Assembly (NCBI GenBank): GCA_965651265.1
Contig: CBFGRV010000003.1
Location: 53,748 to 117,747 of the forward strand
Direction: 5' to 3'
Length of the DNA: 64,000 nucleotides
Source: CBFGRV01 sp965651265
GTDB lineage: Bacteria > Bacteroidota > Rhodothermia > Rhodothermales > VXPQ01
Below the pieces are notes generated by a model. The model saw only the letters and a list, made by a program, of their open reading frames with translations. It had not been told where the DNA came from and did not search any database. The first letter of the stretch is position 1; the number at the start of each line of letters is the position of its first letter. This document shows positions 42,219 through 50,433 of this stretch, piece after piece. The translations under genes and the position numbers were made by a program.

Positions 42219-43691
42219 ATGAGTTTGATACATCCTGTCTCTGCACGCGTGCTTCTGGCATTCGTGCTTTGCCTGCTCATCGGTGCAACGAGGGCCGACG
42301 GACAGGTTAACGCTCGAAAGGAGCTGCCTGTAGTCACGAAAACCACCGCGATCCGCAATGCCCGCATCGTGCAGGCGCCGGGTCGCGTCCTGGAACGCGG
42401 AACGATCGTGATGCGGGAGGGGCGGATCGTCGCCGTCGGCAGGAACGTGGACATCCCGTACGATGCCGAAATCATCGATGGGGACTCGCTGACGGTCTAT
42501 GCCGGCTTCATTGACGGCTTGAGCTACGCCGGGATGCCGGAAGTCAAGGAGCCGGAGCGCGACGCCCGGGTCAATCCGGCCGAACCGCCGAATGACGTAG
42601 CCGGCATCCAGCCGGAACGCCTGGCACGCACCGTATTGCTGCCGGACGAACCCTCCATCGAAAAGCTCCGCAAGATCGGATTCACAGCCGCACACGTGGT
42701 CCCACGAGGTGGAATCCTGCCCGGAACGGGCTCAATTGTGTTGCTCACGGGTGAAGATGCCCGGTCGATGGTGCTGCGCCCCGATGTATCGCTCTATTTC
42801 ACCTTCGAGGGCGGACGCGGCGTGTACCCGAATACGCCGATGGGCATCATGGCGACCATGCGACAGTTCGCCCGAGAGGCGGAACGCCGGGGCCGTGTCG
42901 AGGAGCTCTATGCCGCCAACTCGACGGACATCGGACGGCCCATCTACGATCCCGTGCACGAAGCTTTTTATCCTGTCATTAGCGGCGAGCGGCCCATCGT
43001 TGCCCTGGCGGACGGCACGGACAGCGCCCTGGAGGCCCGCCGCGCACTGCAGCTCCGGGAGGAGCTCGGCTTCCGGCTGATACTAGCCGGAGTGGATCAG
43101 GGCTTCGAGATCGTCGATAAGTTGGAGGGCGTGCCCTTCTTTCTGACGCTCGGTCTGCCCAAGATCCCCAAGGAGGATGAAGCTTCCGACTCGACGGCGA
43201 CCGGTGAGGCGCCGACGGAAGCCGGCGAGATGTCTGAGGCACGCGCACGCGACTTCGTACGTGACCATCGGACGAGGTCGTATCAGGACGTCGATGAGGA
43301 GCGTAACAACCTCGAGGCCCGTCGCTCCCTGCAAAGGGAACGCTACGTCGCCACGGCGTCCACGCTGAACAAGGCCGGGCTGAGGTTCGGCTTCACGTCC
43401 CTTGGCGTCGACGTGAAGGATGTCCGCAAGAATCTGCGTGAGATGATCACTGCCGGATTTCCCGAGGATGCCGCGCTTGCCGCTCTTACCATCGATGCGG
43501 CTCGTCTGCTCGACATCGATGACGTTACCGGCACCATCGAGGCCGGCAAGATCGGCAATCTGGTCGTCACCAGGGGCTCGTACTTCGATCCCGAGGCGCC
43601 CGTCCGCTACGTGTTCATCGAGGGGCGAAAGTTTGAGATCGATAGCGACGAGCAGAAGAAGAAGTCCGACGAGACGGCCGAACGCCTGTGA
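42219..43691 (+). CDS. amidohydrolase-fold protein without metal ligands (probable pseudoenzyme 1)
   Basis: From ATG 42219 the product is 490 residues with a Sec signal (ATRADGQ). Both ends look like an amidohydrolase: the N-terminal sandwich (AIRNARIVQAPG) and the C-terminal GTIEAGKIGNLVV. But at the place of the D-x-H-x-H metal site it reads D99-G-L101-S-Y103, and the later His/Asp ligands are also replaced (VALADG, LAGVDQG). It is therefore unlikely to be a metal-dependent hydrolase. It overlaps the next gene (TGATG), whose protein is complete, so it may be a structural partner of that enzyme. Exported to the periplasm. Confidence 0.85.
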   Translation: MSLIHPVSARVLLAFVLCLLIGATRADGQVNARKELPVVTKTTAIRNARIVQAPGRVLERGTIVMREGRIVAVGRNVDIPYDAEIIDGDSLTVYAGFIDGLSYAGMPEVKEPERDARVNPAEPPNDVAGIQPERLARTVLLPDEPSIEKLRKIGFTAAHVVPRGGILPGTGSIVLLTGEDARSMVLRPDVSLYFTFEGGRGVYPNTPMGIMATMRQFAREAERRGRVEELYAANSTDIGRPIYDPVHEAFYPVISGERPIVALADGTDSALEARRALQLREELGFRLILAGVDQGFEIVDKLEGVPFFLTLGLPKIPKEDEASDSTATGEAPTEAGEMSEARARDFVRDHRTRSYQDVDEERNNLEARRSLQRERYVATASTLNKAGLRFGFTSLGVDVKDVRKNLREMITAGFPEDAALAALTIDAARLLDIDDVTGTIEAGKIGNLVVTRGSYFDPEAPVRYVFIEGRKFEIDSDEQKKKSDETAERL

Positions 43692-45076
43692 TGACTCCCA
43701 TGCGACGGATTCGATTATTGCTCCTGATCGTCACGATTGCCGTGGCCGTTCCCGCCCGCGGCCAGGACCTCTTCATCTCGAATGCCACGGTGCTCACGGT
43801 CACGAACGGCACCATCGAGAATGGAGACGTGCTCGTGCGGAATGGTAAGATCGCGGAGGTTGGGGTCGACCTGAGGGCTCCGCGCGGCATCCCGACGATA
43901 GATGCATCGGGGATGTACCTGATGCCCGGCATCATCGACGCGCATTCCCACATCGCGCTCTCGAGCATCAACGAGTGGACGGCCCCGGCCACGCCCGAGG
44001 TGAGCGTCGGCGACGTGCTCGACCCCTATGCCATCACGCTGTACCGCGCGCTCGCCGGCGGGGTGACCGTGTCGCACGTTATGCATGGATCGGCCAATGT
44101 GATCGGCGGTCAGAACGAGACCATCAAGCATCATTATGGCGTGCACGATCCGGATTCCCTTCGGATGGAGGGCGCGCCGCGGACCATCAAGTTCGCGCTT
44201 GGCGAGAACCCGACGCGGGTGCACGGGAATCGGGGCAGCAGCTCTTCGGACATGGCCCTCGTGCCGCGCACGAGGATGGGCGTCGAGTTCGTGCTCCGCG
44301 AAGCATTCTCGCGGGCACAGCGCTACATGCAGGCGTGGGCGGCCTACGAGGCCGAGCGCGAGACCAACGCGCGGGCCGTGCCTCCGCCCTACAGCGAGCG
44401 GATGGAGGTTCTCGCGGACATCCTGCGAGGCAACATCATCGTTCATGCCCACTCGTACCGCGCCGATGAAATCCTGATGCTGCTTGACGTGCTGGGGGAT
44501 TTCGGGATCGACAATGTCGTCTTCCAGCACGTGAATGAAGGCTTTAAGGTGGCGCCGGAGCTGGCGGACCGCGGCGCGATGGCGTCTGTCTTTTCCGACT
44601 GGTGGGCGTACAAATTCGAAGTGTATTATTCGACGGCCTACAACGCGACCATACTTGTGCGCAACGGGGTGGTGACGTCCATCAATTCCGATTCCGCCGA
44701 GCTCAACAGGCATCTGTATCACGAGGCAGCCAAGACGCAGCGCTATGGAGGACTCTCCGATGACGAGGCACTGGCACTCATCACCATCAACCCGGCCCTG
44801 CAGCTGGGCATCGCCGATCGTACGGGCTCGATCGAAGTGGGAAAGGATGCCGATCTCGTGATCTTCAACGCGCATCCGCTATCGATCTATGCCATCCCGC
44901 GGAAGACCATTGTGGACGGGATCGTGCGTTTCGACATCGAGCGGGATCCGGACGACATGCGCCTCCTCGTCGACCCTGCGGCGGAGATCGATCTGGCTGA
45001 GGTCTCGAGTGAGCGCGAACTACACAGTTGCCTGGATGGCGTTTTCTTCGAGGCCGCATCGCAAGAGCGGTTTTAG
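43691..45076 (+). CDS. periplasmic metal-dependent amidohydrolase
   Basis: A 461-residue amidohydrolase of the imidazolonepropionase/prolidase-like type with a Sec signal (ARGQ). The metal site is intact: GIID-A-H85-S-H87, later HAHS and FQHVNEG with His ligands, and SINSDSAE with the Asp. The substrate cannot be read from the sequence; related exported enzymes cleave cyclic amides or dipeptide-like compounds. The start ATG at 43691 overlaps the stop of the upstream gene (TGATG), so translation is coupled. A third related gene follows 28 bases after the stop. It is the only one of the three with catalytic residues. Confidence 0.9.
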   Translation: MTPMRRIRLLLLIVTIAVAVPARGQDLFISNATVLTVTNGTIENGDVLVRNGKIAEVGVDLRAPRGIPTIDASGMYLMPGIIDAHSHIALSSINEWTAPATPEVSVGDVLDPYAITLYRALAGGVTVSHVMHGSANVIGGQNETIKHHYGVHDPDSLRMEGAPRTIKFALGENPTRVHGNRGSSSSDMALVPRTRMGVEFVLREAFSRAQRYMQAWAAYEAERETNARAVPPPYSERMEVLADILRGNIIVHAHSYRADEILMLLDVLGDFGIDNVVFQHVNEGFKVAPELADRGAMASVFSDWWAYKFEVYYSTAYNATILVRNGVVTSINSDSAELNRHLYHEAAKTQRYGGLSDDEALALITINPALQLGIADRTGSIEVGKDADLVIFNAHPLSIYAIPRKTIVDGIVRFDIERDPDDMRLLVDPAAEIDLAEVSSERELHSCLDGVFFEAASQERF

Positions 45077-45104
45077 AGCGCAGTCTCCGCATGAGTATGC
45101 AAGA

Positions 45105-46442
45105 ATGATGGTTTCGACGTTACTCATTCTGTTTCTGTCCTTCGTACAGGTCGGCCTCTCGGGGGGAGGTGATCGTCCCCAGCGCGGGGTTTTTGCACTG
45201 GAGAATGCGCGCATCGTCACGGTGACGAACGGCACCATCGAGCGCGGTACGCTGGTGATCAGGGACGACCGAATCGTGGCCGTCGGCACCGATGTAGAGG
45301 TGCCGGCCGAGGCCATTCGGATCGACTGCGAGGGGCTGTCGATCTATCCGGGAATGATAGATGCCGGGACGCGACTCGGGCTTGCGGAGATCGGCTCGGT
45401 GCAGGAGACGAACGATGACGCGGAGATAGGCGCCATCCTGCCGCATATGCAGGCGTTGACGGCGGTGAACCCGAATTCCGTGCTGATTCCGGTGACGCGG
45501 GTGAGCGGTGTGACGACAGTGCTGACGGAACCGTCCGGCGGGCTCGTTCCGGGCACCGCCGCGCTCATCAACTTGCACGGCTACACGCCCGAGCAGATGC
45601 TGCTTGGAGGCGTGCGGCCGGTCGTGGTGAACTTCCCCTCTCGGGCCCGCCGCGGATCGCGCGATGAACGCTCGCGGGAGGATCGCCAGAAGGAGTTCGA
45701 AGAGCAGCTGGATGTGCTCAATGAGCTATTCGATCGTGCAGCCCTGCACGTGCGGATCGATTCGGCGTATCAGGGCCTCGAGGATGCGGAGCGGCGACCG
45801 GAATATGCCCCGGCGGCGGAGGCGCTGGCGCCCGTGCTCCGCGGTGAGGCGCGGCTCATCGTCAAGGCCAATCGCGTCCAGCAGATCACGGATGCGCTCG
45901 ACTGGATCGAAGAGCGCGGTCTGCAGGACGTGGCCGTGTTGTCCGGCGCGCTGGAAGGATGGCGCGTCGCCGACAGGATCGCGGAGCTCGGCATTCCCGT
46001 GCTCGTCGGACCCGTGCAGGACATCCCCGCGCGCGCATCGGACCGATACGATAAGGCCTACGCGAACGCCGGCCTGCTGCATGATGCCGGCGTGAAGGTC
46101 GCGATTCGAACCGGCGAGGCCGAGAACGTGCGCAACCTGCCGTTCCATGCCGGATTCGCAGCGGCCTACGGCCTGGGCCGCGAGGAGGCGCTTCGAGCCG
46201 TTACCATCGGCCCTGCGGAGATCTTCGGCGTCGACCATCTCGTCGGCTCGCTCGAGCCGGGGAAGATCGCCAATCTGTTCGCATCCGATGGCGACCCGTT
46301 CGAACCCAGGACGCAAATTCGGCACGTCTTCATCAATGGCTACAGGATTCCACATGACAACCGCCAGCTGCGGCTGTATGAGGAATTCCTGCACCGTGAG
46401 CCTGGAATCGTTCTCCATCCGACTCAAGAGCAGGCTCGGTGA
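45105..46442 (+). CDS. amidohydrolase-fold protein without metal ligands (probable pseudoenzyme 2)
   Basis: From ATG 45105 (ATG 45108 also possible) the protein has 445 residues with a short N-terminal signal or anchor (LLILFLSFVQVGLS). The N-terminal sandwich and the C-terminal GSLEPGKIANLFA are typical, but the metal site reads D86-A-G88-T-R90 and the other His ligands are missing (LIVKANR, AVLSGALEG, AIRTGEAENVR). It is about as divergent as pseudoenzyme 1, and flanks the active enzyme on its other side. All three should be co-transcribed. Its stop is 12 bases from the stop of the convergent polyketide synthase gene. Confidence 0.85.
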   Translation: MMVSTLLILFLSFVQVGLSGGGDRPQRGVFALENARIVTVTNGTIERGTLVIRDDRIVAVGTDVEVPAEAIRIDCEGLSIYPGMIDAGTRLGLAEIGSVQETNDDAEIGAILPHMQALTAVNPNSVLIPVTRVSGVTTVLTEPSGGLVPGTAALINLHGYTPEQMLLGGVRPVVVNFPSRARRGSRDERSREDRQKEFEEQLDVLNELFDRAALHVRIDSAYQGLEDAERRPEYAPAAEALAPVLRGEARLIVKANRVQQITDALDWIEERGLQDVAVLSGALEGWRVADRIAELGIPVLVGPVQDIPARASDRYDKAYANAGLLHDAGVKVAIRTGEAENVRNLPFHAGFAAAYGLGREEALRAVTIGPAEIFGVDHLVGSLEPGKIANLFASDGDPFEPRTQIRHVFINGYRIPHDNRQLRLYEEFLHREPGIVLHPTQEQAR

Positions 46443-46454
46443 CCCGCCGACGCG

Positions 46455-47546
46455 CTAGACGCTCCTGAGGAGGGCGCCCTCGATGGTCAGGCCGGGTCCG
46501 AAGGCGAGCGCCACGCCGATATCGCCGCTCGCGCGCCGGTTCATCATACGCTCGAGCACGAAGAGGATGGTCGGCGAGCTCATGTTGCCGTGCAGACGAA
46601 GGACCTCCAGGCTGTCGTACACATCGCCATCCGAGAGCCCGAGGACTTCTTGCGCCTTCTGCACGATGGCCTTGCCGCCCGGATGGATCGCCCAGAAGCC
46701 CACATCTGCCTTCGATAACCCGTGCGGCGCGAGGAGTTGGTCGATGTAGCCGGGCAGATCGCGGGCGATCAGATCGGGCACACGACTGGAGAGACCCATG
46801 ATGAAACCCGTGTCGCCGACCGCCCACGTCATGGCGTCCATAGAGTCATCCTGGAGTAGTGCCCTGCCGCCGAGGTACTCGAGGCCGCTCTCCGCATCCT
46901 CCAATGATTGCACCACGGCCGCCGCCGCGCCGTCGGAGAAGAGCGCGTTGATCACGGCCGACTCCATCGAACCATCCACCTGGAAATGCAGTGTGCACAG
47001 CTCGATGCACACCATCAGGACGGTCGCGCCGGGATGGGCCAGGCAGAAGCTCTGCGCCGCGCGGAGCCCGTTGAACGCGGCATAGCATCCCATGAAGCCG
47101 ATGAAGGTGCGTGAGGTCTCCGGCGGCAGCCCGAGGCGTTTGACCAGCTCGATGTCGAGGCCCGGGGCGAAGAAGCCCGTGCAGCTTACGACGATGACGT
47201 GTGAAACGCCGGCCGGCGTGATATCGGCGCGGGCCAGAGCGTCGGCGGCGACGTCTTCCGCCAGCGGGATGGCGGCGGCGCGATAGCGCTCGTTCCGCTC
47301 GCAGGTGGATGGTGCCGGCTGCAAGCTCGGCGTGCGGGGGAAAAAATCGAATTCATCGACCGGGCGACGATAGTCCTCGATGCAGGAGTATCGGAAGTCG
47401 ATGGCCGTCTGCTCGTAGATGCGCGGGATGCGCTTACGGATGGGCTCGGGAAGCGACGTGATTTGCTCCATGAACGCCGCCGCTTCCTGCTGTGAACCAC
47501 GAACGGGCGGGTTGGCCGTGGCGATTGATCGAACGACTACCTTCAT
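46455..47546 (-). CDS. type III polyketide synthase (chalcone synthase-like)
   Basis: A 363-residue enzyme with the full Cys-His-Asn triad of type III PKSs: Cys154 in FIGFMGCYAAF, His288 in WAIHPGG and Asn321 in LHGNMSSPT. It should extend an acyl-CoA starter with malonyl-CoA and cyclise the product to a pyrone or alkylresorcinol. In many bacteria such genes lie beside a methyltransferase or a hydroxylase that finish the lipid; none are here. It follows mazG by 6 bases on the same strand and may be co-transcribed with it. Starter and product are not predictable from sequence alone. Confidence 0.92.
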   Translation of the reverse strand: MKVVVRSIATANPPVRGSQQEAAAFMEQITSLPEPIRKRIPRIYEQTAIDFRYSCIEDYRRPVDEFDFFPRTPSLQPAPSTCERNERYRAAAIPLAEDVAADALARADITPAGVSHVIVVSCTGFFAPGLDIELVKRLGLPPETSRTFIGFMGCYAAFNGLRAAQSFCLAHPGATVLMVCIELCTLHFQVDGSMESAVINALFSDGAAAAVVQSLEDAESGLEYLGGRALLQDDSMDAMTWAVGDTGFIMGLSSRVPDLIARDLPGYIDQLLAPHGLSKADVGFWAIHPGGKAIVQKAQEVLGLSDGDVYDSLEVLRLHGNMSSPTILFVLERMMNRRASGDIGVALAFGPGLTIEGALLRSV

Positions 47547-47552
47547 ACAGGG

Positions 47553-48368
47553 TCACATCCCGAGATCCTTGGCCTCGTTCCAGAAATCATCCATCGTCGC
47601 GAGATCCACGTCGACCATCTTCGTTCCGGCTTCGCCGAGCCGCTTCTCGATGTGCTGAAAGCGTCTGGCAAATTTGTCGTTGGTGTGTGAGAGCGCATTT
47701 TCGGGATTGATCCCGGCAAAGCGTGCGAAGTTGACGAGAGCGAAGAGCAGGTCTCCGAACTCACGCTCCTGATCTTCGGTGGGCGCTCCCGAGGCAAGCA
47801 GGTCGCGGAACTCGCGGATCTCCTCCTCGACCTTGTCCCACGCCCCATCGCTCTCCGGAAAATCGAAGCCGACGCCGGCCGCCTTCTGCTGGATGCGGTA
47901 AGCACGCAGCAGGGCCGGCAGGTGGCGTGGCACGCCCTCCAGCGCGGAGCGCTTCTCCCCTTCGTTGAGTTTGATCTGTTCCCAGTTACGAAGAACCTCC
48001 TCGACGTCCGCCACATCCACATCCCCGAAGACGTGAGGATGGCGGCGGACCAGCTTCTCGGTCTCCTTGCGGATGACGTCCACGAGGGTGAAGCGCCCGT
48101 CCTGCTCGGCGATGACGCTGTGAAAGACCACGTGCAGGAAGAGATCGCCGAGTTCTTTCTTGAGGTCGTCCCAATTTTCTTCGTCGATGGCCGAGACCGT
48201 CTCGTAGGCCTCTTCGATGAGCAGGTGTTTGACGGACTCATGCGTCTGTTCCCGGTCCCAGGGGCAATCACGCCGGAGCTGGCGCACGACGGCGATGAAG
48301 TCGGCGTAGGCCCGCATCTCATCCTCGCCGGGCACGAATTGCGGGTCATAGAGGTTATCCACGTTCAT
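47553..48368 (-). CDS. mazG: nucleoside triphosphate pyrophosphohydrolase MazG
   Basis: A 271-residue two-domain MazG. The N-terminal domain has the CPWDREQTHESVKHLLIEEAYE region with the EExxE...ExxD metal-binding pattern (ELGDLFLHVVFHS about residue 71); the second domain repeats a similar pattern (EEEIREFRD...EFGDLLFALVN). The enzyme hydrolyses NTPs/dNTPs to NMP and pyrophosphate and cleans up non-canonical nucleotides; it can also lower ppGpp. Length matches the E. coli enzyme (263). The start ATG 48368 faces the 444-base upstream region that also precedes ssb. Confidence 0.95.
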   Translation of the reverse strand: MNVDNLYDPQFVPGEDEMRAYADFIAVVRQLRRDCPWDREQTHESVKHLLIEEAYETVSAIDEENWDDLKKELGDLFLHVVFHSVIAEQDGRFTLVDVIRKETEKLVRRHPHVFGDVDVADVEEVLRNWEQIKLNEGEKRSALEGVPRHLPALLRAYRIQQKAAGVGFDFPESDGAWDKVEEEIREFRDLLASGAPTEDQEREFGDLLFALVNFARFAGINPENALSHTNDKFARRFQHIEKRLGEAGTKMVDVDLATMDDFWNEAKDLGM

Positions 48369-48812
48369 GACACAACTTTTCCACGTTGGGATGAATTGCT
48401 GGAATGAGGCGTTAGTTGGGGGTATACTGGCTCATCGACGGTGGGCCTACTCAGAAGGGACGTGTTCGGAGGTCCGAGTCCCCGCTTCGTTCCGTGCTTT
48501 GTATGGCCCATCACCGAGGCGGTTCTGACCTGCATGAGGTATTCGTACCTCGGGTACAGGCATGTGACACACACATGTCACGCCCCGGCTCGACCTTAGG
48601 TGAGGTTATATTTCGCGCGCGAATGTGTCTTTATAGTATGCATCATTGACATGCATGGAGGGCACGCGCGCGGCCACTGAAACGATGATGCATCTCCTGG
48701 TGGATTCTGAGGTGAAGGACCAGGCCGATGGACGGCGGGTGCCGGGGCATCGGTGGACTCATGTGGAATCGCCAGGGGGAGAACCAAACCATCCAAGCTA
48801 GGAGGTGTTATC
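48369..48812. other. divergent intergenic region between mazG and ssb
   Basis: The 444-base gap contains several palindromes, including one of 12 bases (48612-48623), two ATGCAT sites 7 bases apart (48638-48643, 48651-48656), and GTGAC...GTCAC near 48574-48591. TATATTTC at 48607-48614 is one base from a -7 box. A 77-codon frame (48416-48649) has no recognisable features. It is presumably the promoter region for mazG (minus) and ssb (plus). Confidence 0.5.
48612..48623. promoter_or_regulatory. 12-bp palindrome upstream of ssb, possible operator
   Basis: TTCGCGCGCGAA is a perfect 12-base palindrome about 190 bases upstream of ssb, next to a TATATTT stretch. Its alternating CG core also makes a chance origin in this G+C-rich genome possible. 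Confidence 0.3.
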
Positions 48813-49259
48813 ATGGCACGCGGAGTAAACAAGGTCATCTTGATCGGAAACCTCGGGCAGGATCCCGAGCTTAGGTATACGGGCAACGGCACGGCGGTGT
48901 GCAACATGCGCCTCGCCACCAACGAAGCCTACAAAGATGCGAACGGCGAATGGGTCGAAAAGACCGAGTGGCACAGTGTCGTAGCCTGGTCACGTCTCGC
49001 GGAGATCTGCAACGAGTACTTGCGCAAAGGCTCGCAGGTCTACATCGAAGGATCCCTCCAAACTCGCTCGTGGGACGATCGCGACGGCAACACGCGATAC
49101 ACCACTGAAGTGAAGGCTCGCGAAATGCAGATCCTGGGCAGTCGCGATGATAGCGGATTCTCGAACGGAAACGCCGCGCGGAAACCGCAGGCGGCTGCGA
49201 AGACCGTCGAGGTCGAGGAGGACTTCTCCTTTGAGCCGGACGACGACCTGCCGTTCTAG
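48813..49259 (+). CDS. ssb: single-stranded DNA-binding protein
   Basis: A 148-residue SSB. The start is ATG 48813, preceded by GGAGGT at 48801-48806, which decides it over an in-frame start at 48753. The N-terminal OB fold (about 1-110) has the family pattern (NKVILIGNLGQDPELRYT, KTEWHSVVAW, GSQVYIEGSLQTRSW). A short linker leads to the acidic tail DDDLPF that binds partner proteins such as RecO, PriA and the Pol III chi subunit. It functions as a tetramer in replication, repair and recombination. Confidence 0.96.
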   Translation: MARGVNKVILIGNLGQDPELRYTGNGTAVCNMRLATNEAYKDANGEWVEKTEWHSVVAWSRLAEICNEYLRKGSQVYIEGSLQTRSWDDRDGNTRYTTEVKAREMQILGSRDDSGFSNGNAARKPQAAAKTVEVEEDFSFEPDDDLPF

Positions 49260-49347
49260 CCGAGAACGGCCTGCCGCGACGTTGTCCTGCTGACCGTAGC
49301 CGTCCGGAAATCCATTACTCGATTCGACGAAGCTCTCAGCTTCGATA

Positions 49348-49378
49348 GGGCCGGTGAGCACCTGCGTCTCGCCGGCCC
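49348..49378 (+). terminator. hairpin terminator after ssb
   Basis: GGGCCGGTGAG and CTCGCCGGCCC form an 11-bp stem with one G-T pair and a 9-base loop; GCTTCATTT follows. It lies 89 bases after the ssb stop. Confidence 0.7.
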
Positions 49379-49475
49379 GCTTCATTTGGTGACGCGATTT
49401 AGTGACGCGGGACGTTCCCGAGCATCGTTATCTTCGGCGTGATATCGAGCTCACACCGTCCAAATCTTTGTGCAA

Positions 49476-50243
49476 ATGTCCATCCGACCCTACGTACTGG
49501 CCGAAACGAACTGGAAGACCGTCAAAGCTACTGATTACGACGTCGCCGTCCTGCCCTGGGGCTCGACGGAGGCCCACAACTACCATCTGCCGTTCGGAAC
49601 GGACACGATGCAGGCCGGCTACATCGCCACGGAGGCCGCGCGGAAGGCCTGGGAGAGGGGTACCAGAGTCGTGGTGCTGCCGGCCGTTCCGTATGGCGTG
49701 AACACGGGGCAGCTCGACATCAAGCTGGACATGAACGTGTTCCCCAGTACGCAAGCGGCCTTCTTGCACGATATCCTGGATGCCGTCTCGCGCACAAGCA
49801 TTCGACGGTTTATCGTACTGAACGGCCATGGGGGCAACAACTTTCGACAGATCATCCGGGAGCTCGGCGCGAAGTTCACGTCGATGTTCATCTGTCAGAT
49901 CGACTTCTTCCGCGTGGCCGATCCGAAGGAGTTCTTCGAGCGGCCGGAGGACCATGCCGGGGAGATGGAGACGAGCGTAATGATGAAGATCGCGCCCGAA
50001 TTAGTCCTGCCGCTCGAGGAAGCAGCCGATGGATCTGCTAAAACCTTCAAGCTGACCGGACTCAAGGAGGGCTGGGCGTGGGCGGAGCGCCACTGGCAAA
50101 GTGTGACGGAGAGCACCGGTGTCGGGGATCCTGCGCTGGCGACGCGCGAGAAGGGAGAGCGCTATCTGGATGTGATCACGACGAAGGTGGCGAGGTTCTA
50201 TGAGGAACTGGCCGCTGCCGACCTGAATGCGCTCTACGAATAG
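49476..50243 (+). CDS. creatininase-family metal-dependent amidohydrolase
   Basis: From ATG 49476 the protein has 255 residues of the creatininase/MftE fold. Metal and active-site motifs are present: WGSTEAHNYHLPFGTD near residue 30, LNGHGGNN near residue 110, and DHAGEMETS near residue 160. Family members include creatinine amidohydrolase, an enzyme of riboflavin/F420-type metabolism (ArfB) and mycofactocin maturase; sequence alone does not tell which amide is hydrolysed here. No neighbouring pathway genes give a hint. A GTG at 49470 would add two residues. Confidence 0.9.
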   Translation: MSIRPYVLAETNWKTVKATDYDVAVLPWGSTEAHNYHLPFGTDTMQAGYIATEAARKAWERGTRVVVLPAVPYGVNTGQLDIKLDMNVFPSTQAAFLHDILDAVSRTSIRRFIVLNGHGGNNFRQIIRELGAKFTSMFICQIDFFRVADPKEFFERPEDHAGEMETSVMMKIAPELVLPLEEAADGSAKTFKLTGLKEGWAWAERHWQSVTESTGVGDPALATREKGERYLDVITTKVARFYEELAAADLNALYE

Positions 50244-50433
50244 CCGGGGATTGGATATCCAAAGCGTGGCCGCCCGAGGCGTTTATCGATCAGGCTGATC
50301 TTCCCAGGGCCACAGCCGCGGCGCCGGAGCTGGATTCCGAGATAAGTGAAGAAATTCCGCGCCGTGTTGTATAAATTCGCACCGCGATCAGCGCACCATC
50401 ACTCGCTTATCCCAGCATCCCTCATCATTCCTC

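Noticed and set aside
48440..48500. A tRNA-like T-arm (GGTCCGAGTCCCC) in the mazG-ssb gap
   Set aside because: The stem pairs poorly, and no D-arm, anticodon arm or acceptor stem fits upstream.
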